64,000 nucleotides of DNA, from positions 434,001 to 498,000 of the forward strand of contig NZ_CP155569.1 of NCBI RefSeq assembly GCF_042984175.1, in the 5' to 3' direction. Shown piece by piece: positions 18,074 through 29,706 of the stretch. Position 1 is the first letter of the stretch. Each line of letters begins with the position of its first letter. A program made the position numbers and the translations under genes. The notes under the pieces are model-generated. The model did not search any database and had not been told where the DNA came from. It saw only the letters and a program-made list of their open reading frames with translations. The DNA is from Mycoplasma_N cavipharyngis. GTDB taxonomy: Bacteria; Bacillota_I; Bacilli_A; Mycoplasmatales; Mycoplasmoidaceae.

Positions 18074-19045
18074 ATGGATCAAACAAATAAATCATTATTA
18101 GGATATGGGACTTATTTAATTAAAAATCAAAATATTGAAACATGAGTCCAATTATTAGAAACTGCTTATTTAGCAAAATATGATTATATTGATACTGCAA
18201 AACTTTATCAAAACGAAACAGAAATTGGGCATGCTTTAGAAGTTTTAAAAGCAAAATATGGCTTAAATTTTAATTTTAAAATCCAAACTAAAATTTGACC
18301 AAAAAATTATCCTAAAGCCCGCCAAGCAGTATTAGATTCATTAAAAAAACTGAAAGTAAAACAATTAGATTCGGTTTTATTACATTGACCAAGTCCTGAT
18401 TTTGCTCAAGATTTATTAGCATGAGAAGCTCTAATTCAACTTCAAAAAGAAGGTTATATTAAATCAATTGGTGTTTCTAATTATCCAGCAAATATGTTAT
18501 CCTTTTTTAGTGCAGTTACTAATCACAGTCCTAAATTTAATCAAATTCAATACAGTTTATATAATCAAAAATATAATTTAGCAGATTTTGAAGCTCTTAA
18601 AATTCATTTACAAGCATGACGTCCTTTAACTGATTCAATTCCAGATTTATCTAATGATCAAGTTTTAGTTAAAATTGCTAAAGAATTACAAACTGATCCC
18701 ACTGCTATTGCCATTAGTTTTGTTAAAAGTCAAAATTTAGATGTTATTGTTAAATCAGTTAATCTTCAACGAATTGAAAAAAATGCTCAAGCATACCATC
18801 AAATTGATTTAAATCAATCACAAATTGTTAAATTAAAAGCAATTAAACGTCAAAATAAAAATTTTGTTTTTTGAAAACCATTTAATCAACCATTAAATGA
18901 TCAAACAATTAGTCGTTTGAAAAAAAGAATGTTAATTTTAAATAAACGTAATAATAGTATTTTTTATTGGTTTTATTATCCAATTTATTATGCTTTAATT
19001 GTTTTTTATGCTTCTTTAGAAAGAGTTAAATCTTTTTTTAACTAA
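18074..19045 (+). CDS. Aldo/keto reductase with a C-terminal membrane-type tail
   Basis: A 323-residue protein starting MDQTNKSLLGYGTYL, preceded by AAGAGA. The aldo/keto reductase tetrad is visible: Asp in YDYIDTAKLY, the catalytic Tyr of the same stretch, Lys in IQTKIWPKNY, and His in LLHWPSPDF. Later landmarks are YIKSIGVSNYPA and NQIQYSLYNQ. Such enzymes reduce aldehydes and ketones with NADPH in the cytoplasm. The last ~40 residues are not typical: FYWFYYPIYYALIVFYASLE is a hydrophobic aromatic helix that could hold the enzyme at the membrane. The gene lies 59 bp after pgk and ends before a strong terminator, so it may be the last gene of the glycolytic operon. Substrate unknown. Confidence 0.88.
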
Positions 19046-19085
19046 AGCATTATTATTATTATTAACTAAAAGAAAATTTTTAACT

Positions 19086-19122
19086 AATAGCAACCAAGAA
19101 ATTAATGGTTGCTATTTTTATT
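19086..19122 (+). terminator. Terminator after the aldo/keto reductase gene
   Basis: Perfect 11-bp stem AATAGCAACCA / TGGTTGCTATT with a nine-base loop, then a T run. Confidence 0.85.
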
Positions 19123-19239
19123 GAAAAGAATTGTAAAAATAAGTTTAAATTTTAGTAATTGATATGACAAATTTAAACAAATAATTTTTTAGTATTTTAT
19201 AATTAGATCTAATAATAAGAAAAAGATAAAATAAAAAAC

Positions 19240-20328
19240 ATGTTGAATCTAAAAAATTTTGAACAATCTAAAAAGATTTTAATACAAGAAATTAATCAAA
19301 ATGATGCTGATGCTTTAATTATTAATTCCTTTCAAAATCGTTTTTGATTAATGAATTTTGAATCATCAGATGGTTTTGTGATCATTCAAAAAAATAATTT
19401 AATAACTTTTTTAATTGATGGACGTTATTATCAAAAAGCTGTTGAACAATTAGGTGAAATTATTAATGTTGTTTTATGAAAATCATTTGATGATTTAGCA
19501 AGTTTTATTAAAGATCAGGAATTAAATACTATTTTGATTGAAGATAGTTATACTAATGTCTTATTATTTCAAAAACTAGAAAATTGCGTTCAAGAAATTA
19601 AATTATTTTCTGCTCAAGGAATTAGAAGCAATAAGTATGAAAGTGAAATTTGTAATTTAATTAATGCTGCTGATATTGCTGTTGAAACAACTCAATTTAT
19701 TCAAAAATATGCTAAACCAGGAATGAGTGAAAAAGAAATAGCTTTAGCAGCAACAATTAAAATGTTGAAATTAGGAGCTAGTAAAAATGCTTTTGAACCA
19801 ATTGTTGCTTCAGGAATTAATGGCGCAAATCCCCATCATCATCCTACTGATAAAATTCTTGAAGAAAATGAAATGATTAGTTTAGATTTAGGATGTATTT
19901 TAAATAATTATTGTTCAGACATGACTCGAACTTGAGCTGTTGCTAATACTAAATTACCTGAAACTTTAGAAAAAATGCATCAAATAGTATTACAAGCACA
20001 AGCCTTAGGATTACAAACTTGTTTGGTTGATCAAACTACTTACAATGTTGATATGGCATGTCGGAAATATATTAAACATCAAGGTTATGGTGAATATTTT
20101 GTTCATTCAACAGGTCATGGAGTTGGAATTGACATTCATGAATTACCCGCAATTAATGCTAATCCAATTTTTAAAAAAACTTTAACTAATGGTATGGTAA
20201 TTACTGTTGAACCAGGAATTTATGTTCCTGGAATTGGTGGTGTTAGAATTGAAGATACAGTGGTGATTAATAATCAAAAACCAATTATTTTAAATCAAAA
20301 GGCTAGTCGTAAAGTTTATTTTGAATAA
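19240..20328 (+). CDS. pepP: Xaa-Pro aminopeptidase (M24 family)
   Basis: A 362-residue protein starting MLNLKNFEQSKKILIQEINQ at ATG 19240. The N-terminal ~130 residues form the creatinase-like domain. The C-terminal pita-bread domain carries all five metal ligands: Asp in SLDLGCILNN, Asp in YCSDMTRT, His in STGHGVGIDIHE, Glu in TVEPGIYVPG and Glu in GVRIEDT. It removes N-terminal residues preceding proline from peptides in the cytoplasm, feeding amino acids to a host-dependent cell. The 3' end overlaps the next gene by 8 nt, indicating coupled translation. A TATAAT lies at 19198-19203. Confidence 0.93.
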
Positions 20329-21550
20329 CAAAAAATTATTAAAAACCCAATTAAATCATCAAACAAATCTTTTACTATCACAAATTAATAAACTAAAAGA
20401 ACAAATGGGTCATACTAATAAACTAAATCATATTTATTATTTTGATCATGCTGCAACTTCATTTAAACCTAAAATTTTTTTAGATGGATTAAACCAAAAA
20501 TTAGATGATGATAATTTAGTTCAATTAAAACAACGTTTTATCAATTGTGCAAGTTTATGAGCACAATGCTTAAAAACTAATCAGCAAAATTTGTTTTTTA
20601 CTAATAATACAACTTATGCCATTAATTTCATTGCCTATTTTTTAGAAGATAAACTTAGTTCATCTGATCAAATTCTACTTAATTATCATGAACATTCATC
20701 TAATTTGTATCCATGACAAGAATTAGCTAGAAGAAAACAATTAGAATTAGTTTATTTTCCTTATGATCAAGAATTAACAATCACTAATATTTTAAAAGCA
20801 ATCACACCTCATACAAAAATTATCCCGATTGCTAATTCATCAAATATTACGAGTTTTTATATTGATATTATTGCTTTAGATCATTCAATCAAAAAAATTC
20901 GTCCTGACATTATTTTAGTAGTTGATGCAACACAGTTTTTATCAAAAAATCATATTGATTTAACTAATAGTAAAATTGATTTTTTAGTTGGTAGTTTTCA
21001 TAAGTTATATACTGGTTTTGGCGTTGGTTTTTTTTATGCTAATGATCAATACTTAGATCAAATTCATTATTCTAAAATTGCTAATTTTGTTTTAAATACT
21101 CAAAATTTTTTAAATAATTTTCGTGTCATTGATTTATTAAGTTTTCTAGCTACAGAAGAATTTTTAAAAATTTGATCACAAGAAAAAACAATTGCATTAA
21201 TTGATGCTTATGAACAGTTTTTAATTAATTATTTTATTGATCATTTCCCAAAAAATGATCATGGTTTTCAAATTTTAAACCAGACAAAAGATCATTTAAG
21301 ATATTTAATTTTGACCCATGAAAAATTTGTTAGTGAAGATTTAGTAAAATATTTTGCTCATTTTAACATTATTGTTGCATCAGGAATTGGTTGTGCTAAA
21401 TTTGCTAATTTAATTTATCAAACAAAAAATATTATTCGTATTTCATTTAGTTTTTTTAATACATTAGCTGAAATTAATTTTTTATTAACTAAAATTGCTG
21501 CTTTTAGTGAAACTGAACTAATTAATTGTTTATTATTGACAAATTCTTAA
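20321..21550 (+). CDS. csd: Cysteine desulfurase-like class V aminotransferase
   Basis: A PLP enzyme of up to 409 residues. Near the N-terminus is YFDHAATSFKP, matching the LDNAATS motif of SufS/Csd. Further on come NYHEHSSNLYPW (the His that stacks on PLP), VVDATQF, the Schiff-base Lys 228 in VGSFHKLYTGFG, and Cys 358 in ASGIGCAK, the position of the sulfur-accepting Cys. It would take sulfur from cysteine for iron-sulfur clusters or tRNA thiolation. The widest frame starts at TTG 20321, overlapping pepP by 8 nt; ATG 20405 is the alternative but leaves only 11 residues before the motif. The usual scaffold gene (iscU/sufU) is not next to it. Confidence 0.85.
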
Positions 21551-21933
21551 AAAACCAACAAATTGAAAATTTTTTGATTAAAAGATTGATTTTTAATTAA
21601 AGTTATTATAAAGCGGTGATTTTTAAGATTTTTATTATTAAAAATTAAGCAAAAATTCAAAAAAAAATTGATTTTATTAAATTTAATATATATAATTTCT
21701 AAAGAATTAATCTAATCAAATTAAAATGTGGCATTTGATTTATTAAAATGAAACAATTTAATGAAAAAAAGTTAATTAATTCGTTTGCAGTTTGAGAAGT
21801 AATCAAAATAAATTATATTTTAATTATTAAAATTGGTTACTATTTCCTAAATGGCTTAAATATAGGATTCAAACAAAAATTATAAATATTTAATTAGTAA
21901 ATTTTTAAAGGATTTTAAAATAAATTTAAAGTT
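21551..21933 (+). promoter_or_regulatory. tuf promoter and long leader
   Basis: A TTGATT (21668-21673), 17-bp spacer and TATAAT (21691-21696) form the best-looking promoter in the window. Transcription would start near 21703, leaving a leader of about 230 nt before tuf. The leader contains a helix AGTAATCAA / TTGGTTACT (about 21798-21842) and a 45-codon frame (21748-21885, one TGA) of uncertain meaning. An AAAGGA precedes the tuf ATG at a rather long distance. Confidence 0.6.
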
Positions 21934-23118
21934 ATGGCAAAGAAAAAGTTTGATCGTTCTAAAGACCATGTTAACATTGGGACTATTGGCCATATTGATC
22001 ATGGAAAAACAACTTTAACAGCTGCAATTTGTACTTATTCAGCTAACAAAGGTCTTGGTGAAGCGCGTGATTATGCATCAATTGATAAAGCTCCAGAAGA
22101 AAGAGCTAGGGGTATTACAATTAATACAACTCACGTTGAATATGAAACAAATAAACGTCATTATGCACACGTTGACTGTCCTGGACATGCTGATTATGTT
22201 AAAAACATGATTACAGGTGCTGCTCAAATGGATGGTGCGATTTTAGTTGTTTCAGCAACTGATGGACCTATGCCACAAACTCGTGAACACATTTTATTAG
22301 CACGCCAAGTTGGTGTTCCTAAAATGGTTGTTTTCATGAATAAGTGTGATATGGCAAATGATCCAGAAATGCAAGATCTTGTTGAAATGGAAGTTCGTGA
22401 ATTACTTACATCTTATGGTTTTGATGGTGATAATACTCCAGTTGTTAGAGGTTCTGCTCTAAAAGCATTAGAAGGAAATCAACAATATAATAATTCAGTT
22501 CAAGAATTATTAGATGCTGTTGATTCTTACATTCCTTTACCTGCTAGAGAAATTGAAAAACCATTCTTATTACCAGTTGAAGATGTTTTCACTATTACTG
22601 GTCGAGGAACTGTGGTTACTGGTCGTGCTGAACGTGGTAGATTAAAAGTTGGTGATGAAGTAGAAATTATTGGATTACGTGATACTCGTAAAGCAGTTGT
22701 TACTGGAATTGAGATGTTTCGTAAACAATTAGATGAAGTTTTAGCAGGAGATAATGCTGGGATTTTATTACGTGGTATTAATAAAGATGATGTTGAACGT
22801 GGTCAAGTTTTAGCAAAACCAGGATCAATTACTCCTCATAAAAAATTTAGAGCACAAATTTATGCTCTAAAAAAAGATGAGGGAGGACGTCATACTCCAT
22901 TTGTTAAAGGATATCGTCCACAATTTTATTTCAGAACAACAGATGTTACTGGTAGTGTTGAATTAGCAAAAGGTTCAGAAATGATTATGCCTGGTGATAA
23001 TGCAGAAATTGTTGTTGAATTAATTAGTAAAGTTGCTTTAGAAAAAGGTTCTAAATTCTCAATCCGTGAAGGTGGTAGAACTATTGGTGCTGGAACTGTT
23101 GTTGAAGTTTTAGAATAA
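21934..23118 (+). CDS. tuf: Elongation factor Tu
   Basis: A 394-residue, complete EF-Tu. GTP-binding motifs are GHIDHGKTT (P loop), RGITINTTHVEYE (switch I), DCPGHADYVKNM (switch II with the catalytic His) and NKCDM. Domains 2 and 3 follow, ending GAGTVVEVLE. It delivers aminoacyl-tRNA to the ribosome and in mycoplasmas is also often found on the cell surface. The gene is single, behind a strong promoter and before a strong terminator, and its codon use is visibly more even than its neighbours, as expected for very high expression. Confidence 0.99.
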   Translation: MAKKKFDRSKDHVNIGTIGHIDHGKTTLTAAICTYSANKGLGEARDYASIDKAPEERARGITINTTHVEYETNKRHYAHVDCPGHADYVKNMITGAAQMDGAILVVSATDGPMPQTREHILLARQVGVPKMVVFMNKCDMANDPEMQDLVEMEVRELLTSYGFDGDNTPVVRGSALKALEGNQQYNNSVQELLDAVDSYIPLPAREIEKPFLLPVEDVFTITGRGTVVTGRAERGRLKVGDEVEIIGLRDTRKAVVTGIEMFRKQLDEVLAGDNAGILLRGINKDDVERGQVLAKPGSITPHKKFRAQIYALKKDEGGRHTPFVKGYRPQFYFRTTDVTGSVELAKGSEMIMPGDNAEIVVELISKVALEKGSKFSIREGGRTIGAGTVVEVLE

Positions 23119-23165
23119 GTTTTTTATCTAACATTTTTTAAAAAAAATTAATTTTTATCATTTAG

Positions 23166-23203
23166 AAAATTCCCATTGACTGCAGATGGGAATTTTTTTA
23201 TTT
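23166..23203 (+). terminator. tuf terminator
   Basis: Stem AAATTCCCAT / ATGGGAATTT followed by seven T. Confidence 0.85.
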
Positions 23204-23255
23204 AATTAATTTTGATCTGTTCATTATTTTTAATTAAATATAAATTTAAAAAGAT

Positions 23256-23261
23256 TATAAT
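23256..23261 (+). promoter_or_regulatory. Candidate -10 box of nox
   Basis: TATAAT about 190 bp upstream of the nox start. The implied leader (about 23268-23449) has no structure I can name. Confidence 0.4.
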
Positions 23262-23449
23262 AGTTACTGTTCAAGTCTGATTTTAGATTTGATTGGTTTT
23301 AATTGAGTTTTTTAATCAATATCAGAAATGTTTAAAAGAATAAAAATGTTATAAATTAAGAAATGAGATCAAAATCAAAATAATTATTTATGCTATTTTT
23401 AAAATACTATTATTAAACAATAATAATATTTTAATGAAATGGAGTATTA

Positions 23450-24901
23450 ATGAAGAAAAAAATTGTTGTTGTTGGAATTAATCATGCAGGTACTTCTGCA
23501 ATTAAAACACTTTTAATTGAAAATCCTAATTTAGAAATTGTTGGTTTTGAAAAGGGTGAAACTAGTTCATTCTTAGGTTGTGGTATTGCTTTGGCTGTTG
23601 GTGGAATTGTTGATAATGTAAAATCACTTTTTTATTCAAGTCCAGAACAATTAAGTCAAATGGGTGCTAAAATTCACACCAAACATTTTGTTCATGAAAT
23701 TAATTATCAAGAAAAATATGTTTTAGTTGAAAATTTAACTACTAAGTCAACTTTTAAAGAAAGTTTTGATGTGTTAATTTATGCTGGTGGTTCATGACCA
23801 TTAATTATGCCTTTTCATAAACCAGAATATAAATCAGTTAAATTATGTAAAACTTATGAACAAGCATTAGAATTAATTGAAGATGCTAAGAAAAACAACT
23901 TAAAAAATATTGCAATTTTAGGTGCTGGTTATATTGGTGTCGAATTAACAGAAGCTTTTGCTAAACTTGGCAATAAAAACGTTACTTTAATTGACATGGA
24001 AAATCGAATCATGCCTAGATATTTTGATGTTGAATTTACTGATCAAGTTGAAGCATCAATGAAAGCAAGTGGCGTGAACTTGTTGATGTCACATAAAGTT
24101 AATCAATTAGTAACTGATAATGATAATCGTGTGATTGCTCTAAAAGCAGAATGCACTCAAACTCAAAAAATTGAAGAAGTTCCAGTTGATTTACTGATTT
24201 CTTGTGTTGGTTTTGCACCAAAAACTGAAATTCTATTAAAAACATTACCAAATTTAAAAACATCAAGAAATAAAGCGATTGCGATTAATGAATATGCTCA
24301 AGCATTAGATCAAAACAATCAACCAGTTCCTGGTCTATATATTATTGGTGATTCAGCAGCTACTTATTATATTCCAACTAATAGTCATGAAAATGTTGCA
24401 TTAGCAACTAATGCAGTTAAGTTAGGAATTGCAGCTGCATCACACATTAATTCTGATGTTAGTGCTGAATTAAAAAAAGTTAAAGTTGATTCGATTACTG
24501 GAACTAATGCGATTTCTGTATTTGGCTATAGTTATGCGTCAACAGGTTTATCATTTGAAGCAACTAAAAGATTAAAAATTGATGCTGATTCTGCCTTCCA
24601 TCATGGTAATGATCGTTGTGAATTTGTCAATGAATATAGTGATGTTAAAGTTAAATTAGTTTGAGAAAAAGCAACTAAAAAATTAATTGGTGCTCAAATT
24701 GGTTCATCTAAAGATCATCCTCATACTGAAACTATTTTTGTTTTATCATTAGCAATTCAAAAATCAATGACTTTATATGATCTATTAACATTAGATTATT
24801 ATTTCCTACCTCATTTAAACAAACCACTAAATTTCATTTTGTGTGCTGTTGTTAAAGCTTTAGGATTAGCATTTAATGATCATTGTTATTTATGTTCTTA
24901 G
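23450..24901 (+). CDS. nox: NADH oxidase (water-forming)
   Basis: A 483-residue flavoprotein of the Nox/CoA-disulfide reductase family, with a good GGAG site at 23440-23443 before ATG 23450. FAD-binding VVVGINHAGTSA opens the protein; the redox Cys 44 sits in SSFLGCGIALAVGG; NADH-binding IAILGAGYIGVELTEAF follows in the middle; and GLYIIGDSAA closes the flavin site. A C-terminal dimerisation domain ends the protein. The single active-site Cys, used as a sulfenic acid, is typical of four-electron oxidases that reduce O2 to water. It regenerates NAD+ for GapA, a central step in mycoplasmas without a respiratory chain. Confidence 0.95.
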
Positions 24902-24942
24902 TTGATAATTAATTGTTGATTCATCAATTTATATAATTTAGA

Positions 24943-24985
24943 TAAAAAAGCGAAAGTATTTTTGATAAATATTGTTCGCTTTTTT
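24943..24985 (+). terminator. nox terminator
   Basis: Stem AAAAGCGAA / TTCGCTTTT with a long loop, followed by T. Confidence 0.75.
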
Positions 24986-25024
24986 GTCTATAATGAATTA
25001 AAATAGTTAATTTAATTTTTCATA

Positions 25025-25720
25025 ATGAACAAAAAGAAAACGCAAAAATCATTACAATTGAAAAAATTTATGATTGTTTTTTGATTTATCATCAAAACTA
25101 CTTTCATTGGTTTTGGCGGTGGTAATGCTTTATATCCTGTAATTCATAAATATGCTGTAAATAAATATCAATGATTATCTGAAGTTGAATTTGATAATAT
25201 TGTGATTACTTCCAATCTTGTTCCAGGAACTAATGTGGTACAAGCTTTATCTTTTATTGCAATTAAACAATTAGGTTTTTTTCAAGGATTAATAGTTACC
25301 ATTCTTGGTTTATTGCCTAATTTATTTTTAGCAATTGGGTTTTATTTTGTCTTAGACAAATTACCTAAAGCATATTTATTTACGATTAATATCGCTGTTA
25401 TTACAGTAATTGTTGGAATTTTAATTGGGTTTTCGATTCGATATTTTAAACAGTCGCGTCAATCAATTAAAATGCCTTATTTAATCATTTTAATTTTAAT
25501 TAGTTTTATTTTTTCCTTTTTTGTTCCTTCACCTTTTAATACTCCAGGAATTTTAATGATTGGTACTTTTTTGATTTTATTAATTTATGCATTTATTAAA
25601 GCTTTTAAAATTAAAAAAAGTGAATCATTAAATCATGCAAAACCAAAAAATACTAAAAAACTATCTTTTTCTTTTTTCAATCACAAAAAATTAAAAGGTG
25701 ATAAAAAACTAGATCTATAA
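25025..25720 (+). CDS. chrA: Chromate transporter family protein, half 1
   Basis: A 231-residue membrane protein beginning MNKKKTQKSLQLKKF. The ChrA signature is present: TTFIGFGGGNALYPVI in the first membrane segment and SNLVPGTNVVQALSFIA, followed by four further hydrophobic segments and a Lys-rich hydrophilic tail. In this family one half-size protein carries one CHR domain, and two halves form the transporter. The second half is encoded 91 bp downstream. The true substrate in mycoplasmas is unknown; the name reflects the family only. Confidence 0.88.
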
Positions 25721-25811
25721 TGAAGTTTTTTATTAATAATTAATTTTTTTAAAATATTTGATTAAAAATTGATTCCAATCAAAATGATGAATATATAAAA
25801 AAATAATAAAT

Positions 25812-26510
25812 ATGATTTTAGGAACTATATGATCTTTAATAGGTGTTTTTATCATTAGCATCATTGTTTTTGGTGGTGGTCAAATTTTTATTCCTTTATT
25901 TCAATCATTATGAGATTTGTTAAAAGATTATGGTAATTCTAGTCATTTGAATTCGATTGATTTTAAACAAGTAACTGATAATTTTATTATTGCATCAAAT
26001 ATTACTCCAGGAGTTGTTTCAACTAAACTAGCAGCTTTTACTGGATTTGTGATTGATAATGGTGGTTATATTGGAATAATTGTTTTACTTTTATGTTATT
26101 TAGTTTTTGTTATTCCAGCAGTAATTGTTATGCATTTTGGCAACATTTTATTTCATAAAATTAGTTCAAAGCATTTTAAAACTGTTATTGTTTATTTTCA
26201 ACCGATTATTATTGGTATTTTATTAGCATTAGCATTACAATTATTTTTAGCAATTATTTTGCCACATTTTCAATTTAATAAAGATTTACTTACTGCTGGT
26301 AAATATGATCTTGGTAAATATTTGGGTAATCTTGAAAATCAAGATAAAAATCAATTTTTCTTTAATGGCTGAAGAATTTATGTTGCAATTATTTGATCAT
26401 TTATTTTAGTAATTGTTACAGTAGTTTTATATTTAAAAAAAATCAATTTATTTTTTATTATTCTAATCGCAATTGTTTTTAGTTTGATTGTCTTAGAACC
26501 TTGATTGTAA
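25812..26510 (+). CDS. chrA: Chromate transporter family protein, half 2
   Basis: A 232-residue partner of the preceding gene. Landmarks: IIVFGGGQIFIPLFQSL and NFIIASNITPGVVSTKLAAF, the counterparts of the glycine-rich and NxxPG motifs of half 1, followed by about five more membrane segments. It lacks the Lys-rich tail of half 1. Start at ATG 25812 without a clear Shine-Dalgarno. The two proteins are expected to pair with opposite membrane topology. Confidence 0.88.
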
Positions 26511-26756
26511 AAATAATTGGGATTAAAAAAATTACTATTAACTTAAATATTTAGATTATTAATTGATTTTTCTAATTAAAATCAATGATATTTTTATTAA
26601 AATAAAGTTTTTAGGTATTTATTTTTGATCAATATCATTAATAATTAATTTTTGATCGAGACTAAAATGAATTGAAATTTAATAAAAATAACATCTTTTT
26701 TGTTTGTAGTTTTAAATCTTAGTTTAATAAACAAAAAATTAATCGAAGTAGGTTAA

Positions 26757-28373
26757 ATGAACACTAAAATTATTGTCATTACTGGTGGTGTTTTTTCTTC
26801 ACTAGGTAAAGGAATTATTGCTGCTAGTTTAGGTAGAATTTTAAAAGAAAAAGGTTTTCAAGTATCTGCTCTAAAACTTGATCCTTATTTAAATTTAGAT
26901 CCAGGAACAATGTCGCCATATCAACATGGTGAAGTTTTTGTGACTAATGATGGGGGTGAGACTGATTTAGACTTAGGTCATTATGAGCGTTTTTTAGACC
27001 ATAAAATTTCTAAATTATCTTCATTATCAGCAGGGAAAATTTATGATTTGGTTTTAAAAAAAGAACGTAATGGTGATTATAAGGGTAAAACTGTACAAAT
27101 TATTCCAGATGTTACTAATGAAATTAAAGATCATATTAATCGTTTATTACAAGAAAATGCTGATTTAGATTTTTTAATGATTGAAGTTGGTGGCACAATT
27201 GGTGATATTGAATCATTACCCTTCATTGAAGCCTTACGTCAATTTAAAAATTCCTATAATAAATCTGATTTAATGTTTGTTCATGTATCACCATTAGTAA
27301 CTATTGATACAATTGATGAAATTAAAACTAAACCAACCCAACATTCAATTAGATTATTAAGAGAATATGGTATTGTTCCTGATCTTCTAATTTTACGTAG
27401 TAAAAAAGAAGTCAATCAAGAATTAAAAGAAAAAATTGCCATTTCTTGTGACTTGTCAATCGATTCTATTTTTACTTGTTTAGATGTTATTAATATTTAT
27501 TTAATTCCTGAATTATTGTATCAACAACAAATTGATAAAAAAATTTTTAGTTATTTTCAAATTAAACCAAAAATTAATGACAATAATTTAGAAGTGTGAA
27601 TTAATTTCACTAAAAAAATTACTGCTAAAAAACAATATCAATGTCATTTAGCACTCGTTGGTAAATACACTAAATTAGTTGATGCTTACTTATCAATTAT
27701 TGAATCATTCAAATTAGCTAGTTATGAACTAGAAATTGATTTAAAAATTGATTTAATTAATGCTGAAACATTAACTAATTCTGAAATAGTTCAAACTACT
27801 TTAGCGAAATATGATGCTGTTTGTGTTCCTTATGGTTTTGGTCATAGGGGTGTTGTTGGAAAAATTAATACGATTGAATATTGTCGGAAAAATAAAGTAC
27901 CATTTCTAGGAATATGTTTAGGAATGCAATTAGCATGTATTGAATTTGCTCGTAATCAACTCAATTATCTTGATGCTGATTCGACTGAATTTAATTCTGA
28001 AACTAAACATCCGATTTTTCACCTTCAAAAAGATAAAGATGCTGAAATTAATTTAGGTGGGACATTACGTCTTGGTGCAGGTAATATTGAATTAAAAAAA
28101 GACAGTTTAGCTTTTAGAATTTATCAAAAACAATTAATTTCAGAACGGCATCGACATCGTTATGAATTCAATAATTTTTATTTAAAAGAATTTGAAGCAG
28201 CTGGTTTGATTTTTTCAGGAGTATCAGCAAACAATAAACAAGAAATTGTTGAACTAAAAGATCATCCTTTTTTTATTGCGTGTCAATATCATCCCGAATT
28301 TAATTCTAAGCCTTTAAAAGTTGGGCCCTTATTTAGTGCATTATTAAAATCAGCAAGAAAAAAACAGGTATAA
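26757..28373 (+). CDS. pyrG: CTP synthase
   Basis: A 538-residue, full-length enzyme. The N-terminal synthetase domain starts KIIVITGGVFSSLGKGIIAA (P loop) and includes LDPYLNLDPGTMSP and EVGGTIGDIESLPF. The C-terminal glutaminase has the nucleophile Cys 387 in FLGICLGMQLA and the His 512/Glu 514 pair in QYHPEF. It makes CTP from UTP, ATP and glutamine. One residue is unusual: the usual PGGFG before the oxyanion hole reads PYGFG here. The gene begins a tight run with hisS (3 bp apart), aspS and leuS. Confidence 0.96.
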
Positions 28374-28376
28374 ACT

Positions 28377-29681
28377 TTGACAAATAATTTTCAAAAACCT
28401 CGTGGGACACAAGATTTATATGGTTTAAATTTAGTTAAACGTGATATTTTGATTAATTTACTTGAACAAATTGCTAGAAATTATGGTTTTGAAAAAATTG
28501 TCACTCCTACTTTTGAACATAAAAAAGTTTTTGTTCGTTCTTTAGGAGAAACTAGTGATTTAGTTAAAAAAGAATTTTTTGAATTATTATCACACAACTC
28601 AAAAGACCAATATGTTTTACGACCAGAAAATACTGCTAGTATTGTTCGTTTAGTTGCCAATGAAAAATTGTTAATGAAACATTCTTTACCATTAAGATTT
28701 TTTTATTATGGTTCAATGTTTCGTTATGAACGCCCTCAAGCTGGCAGATTACGTGAATTTAGTCAATTTGGCATTGAAGTTATTGGTACTAATTCATTTT
28801 TAGATGATATTGAACTAATTCAATTTTGTCAACAAATTATTAAAGAACTTAATTTATCTGATCATGTTGAATTAATAATTAATTATTTAGGTGATGAGCA
28901 AACTAAAATTGTTTGAAATGATCTTCTTAAAAAACATTTTGCTAACTATTATGATCAATTATCAGCAATTAATCAAGAACGAGTTAATACTAATCCATTA
29001 CGAATTTTAGATGATAAGCATGATCAAGATTTAACATGTGTTAAAAATGCTCCAAATGTTTTTATGTGTTTGAGTAATGAACAAAAACAAACATTTAATC
29101 AAATTACTAATTGTTTAGAACAACTACAAATTAAATTTAGCATTAATCCTAATTTAGTGCGGGGTTTAGATTACTATACTGGATTGGTTTTTGAATATGT
29201 TTTTCATGGATCAGGACTTGAAGGTCAAAAAACGATTATAGGGGGTGGTCGTTATGCTAAATTATTATCTGAATTTAATGCTCCTGATCATGAAAGTATT
29301 GGTTTTGGATTAGGAATTGATCGTTTATTAGTGGCATTAAATTCATTAAATTGAAATCCAATAATTGATCAAAAAATCGATCTTTATTTAGCAACTTTAG
29401 TTGATCAAATTGATTGTCAATTATTAGAATTGATTGCTCAATTAAGAATTCATAAAATTAATGTTTTTACTAATTATAAAATTAAAAAACTTAATAAACA
29501 TTTTAAGTTTTTTGATCATTTCAATAAACCATTATTATTAATTTATGGACCTAAAGAACAAGCTAATCAAACAATCATTTTCCAAAATCGTCAAAATTCA
29601 TTTGAACAAAAATTTAATTTAAATCAAATTGAAGATATTGTTGTAGCAATTAATCAACAAAAACTTTTAAAAATAAAATAA
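28377..29681 (+). CDS. hisS: Histidyl-tRNA synthetase
   Basis: A 434-residue class II synthetase starting at TTG 28377 (MTNNFQKPRGTQDLYG), 3 bp after pyrG. Motif 1 region TPTFEHKKVFVRSLGE, motif 2 FRYERPQAGRLREFSQFGIE, the His-specific VRGLDYYTGLVFE and motif 3 GGRYAKLL...GFGLGIDRLL are all present, followed by a short anticodon-binding domain. It charges tRNA-His, whose gene is at 1001-1077. The TTG start is supported because there is no ATG near and PRGTQD must lie at the N-terminus. Confidence 0.96.
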
Positions 29682-29706
29682 TTAATTAAAAAATCAAGCA
29701 AGATTT

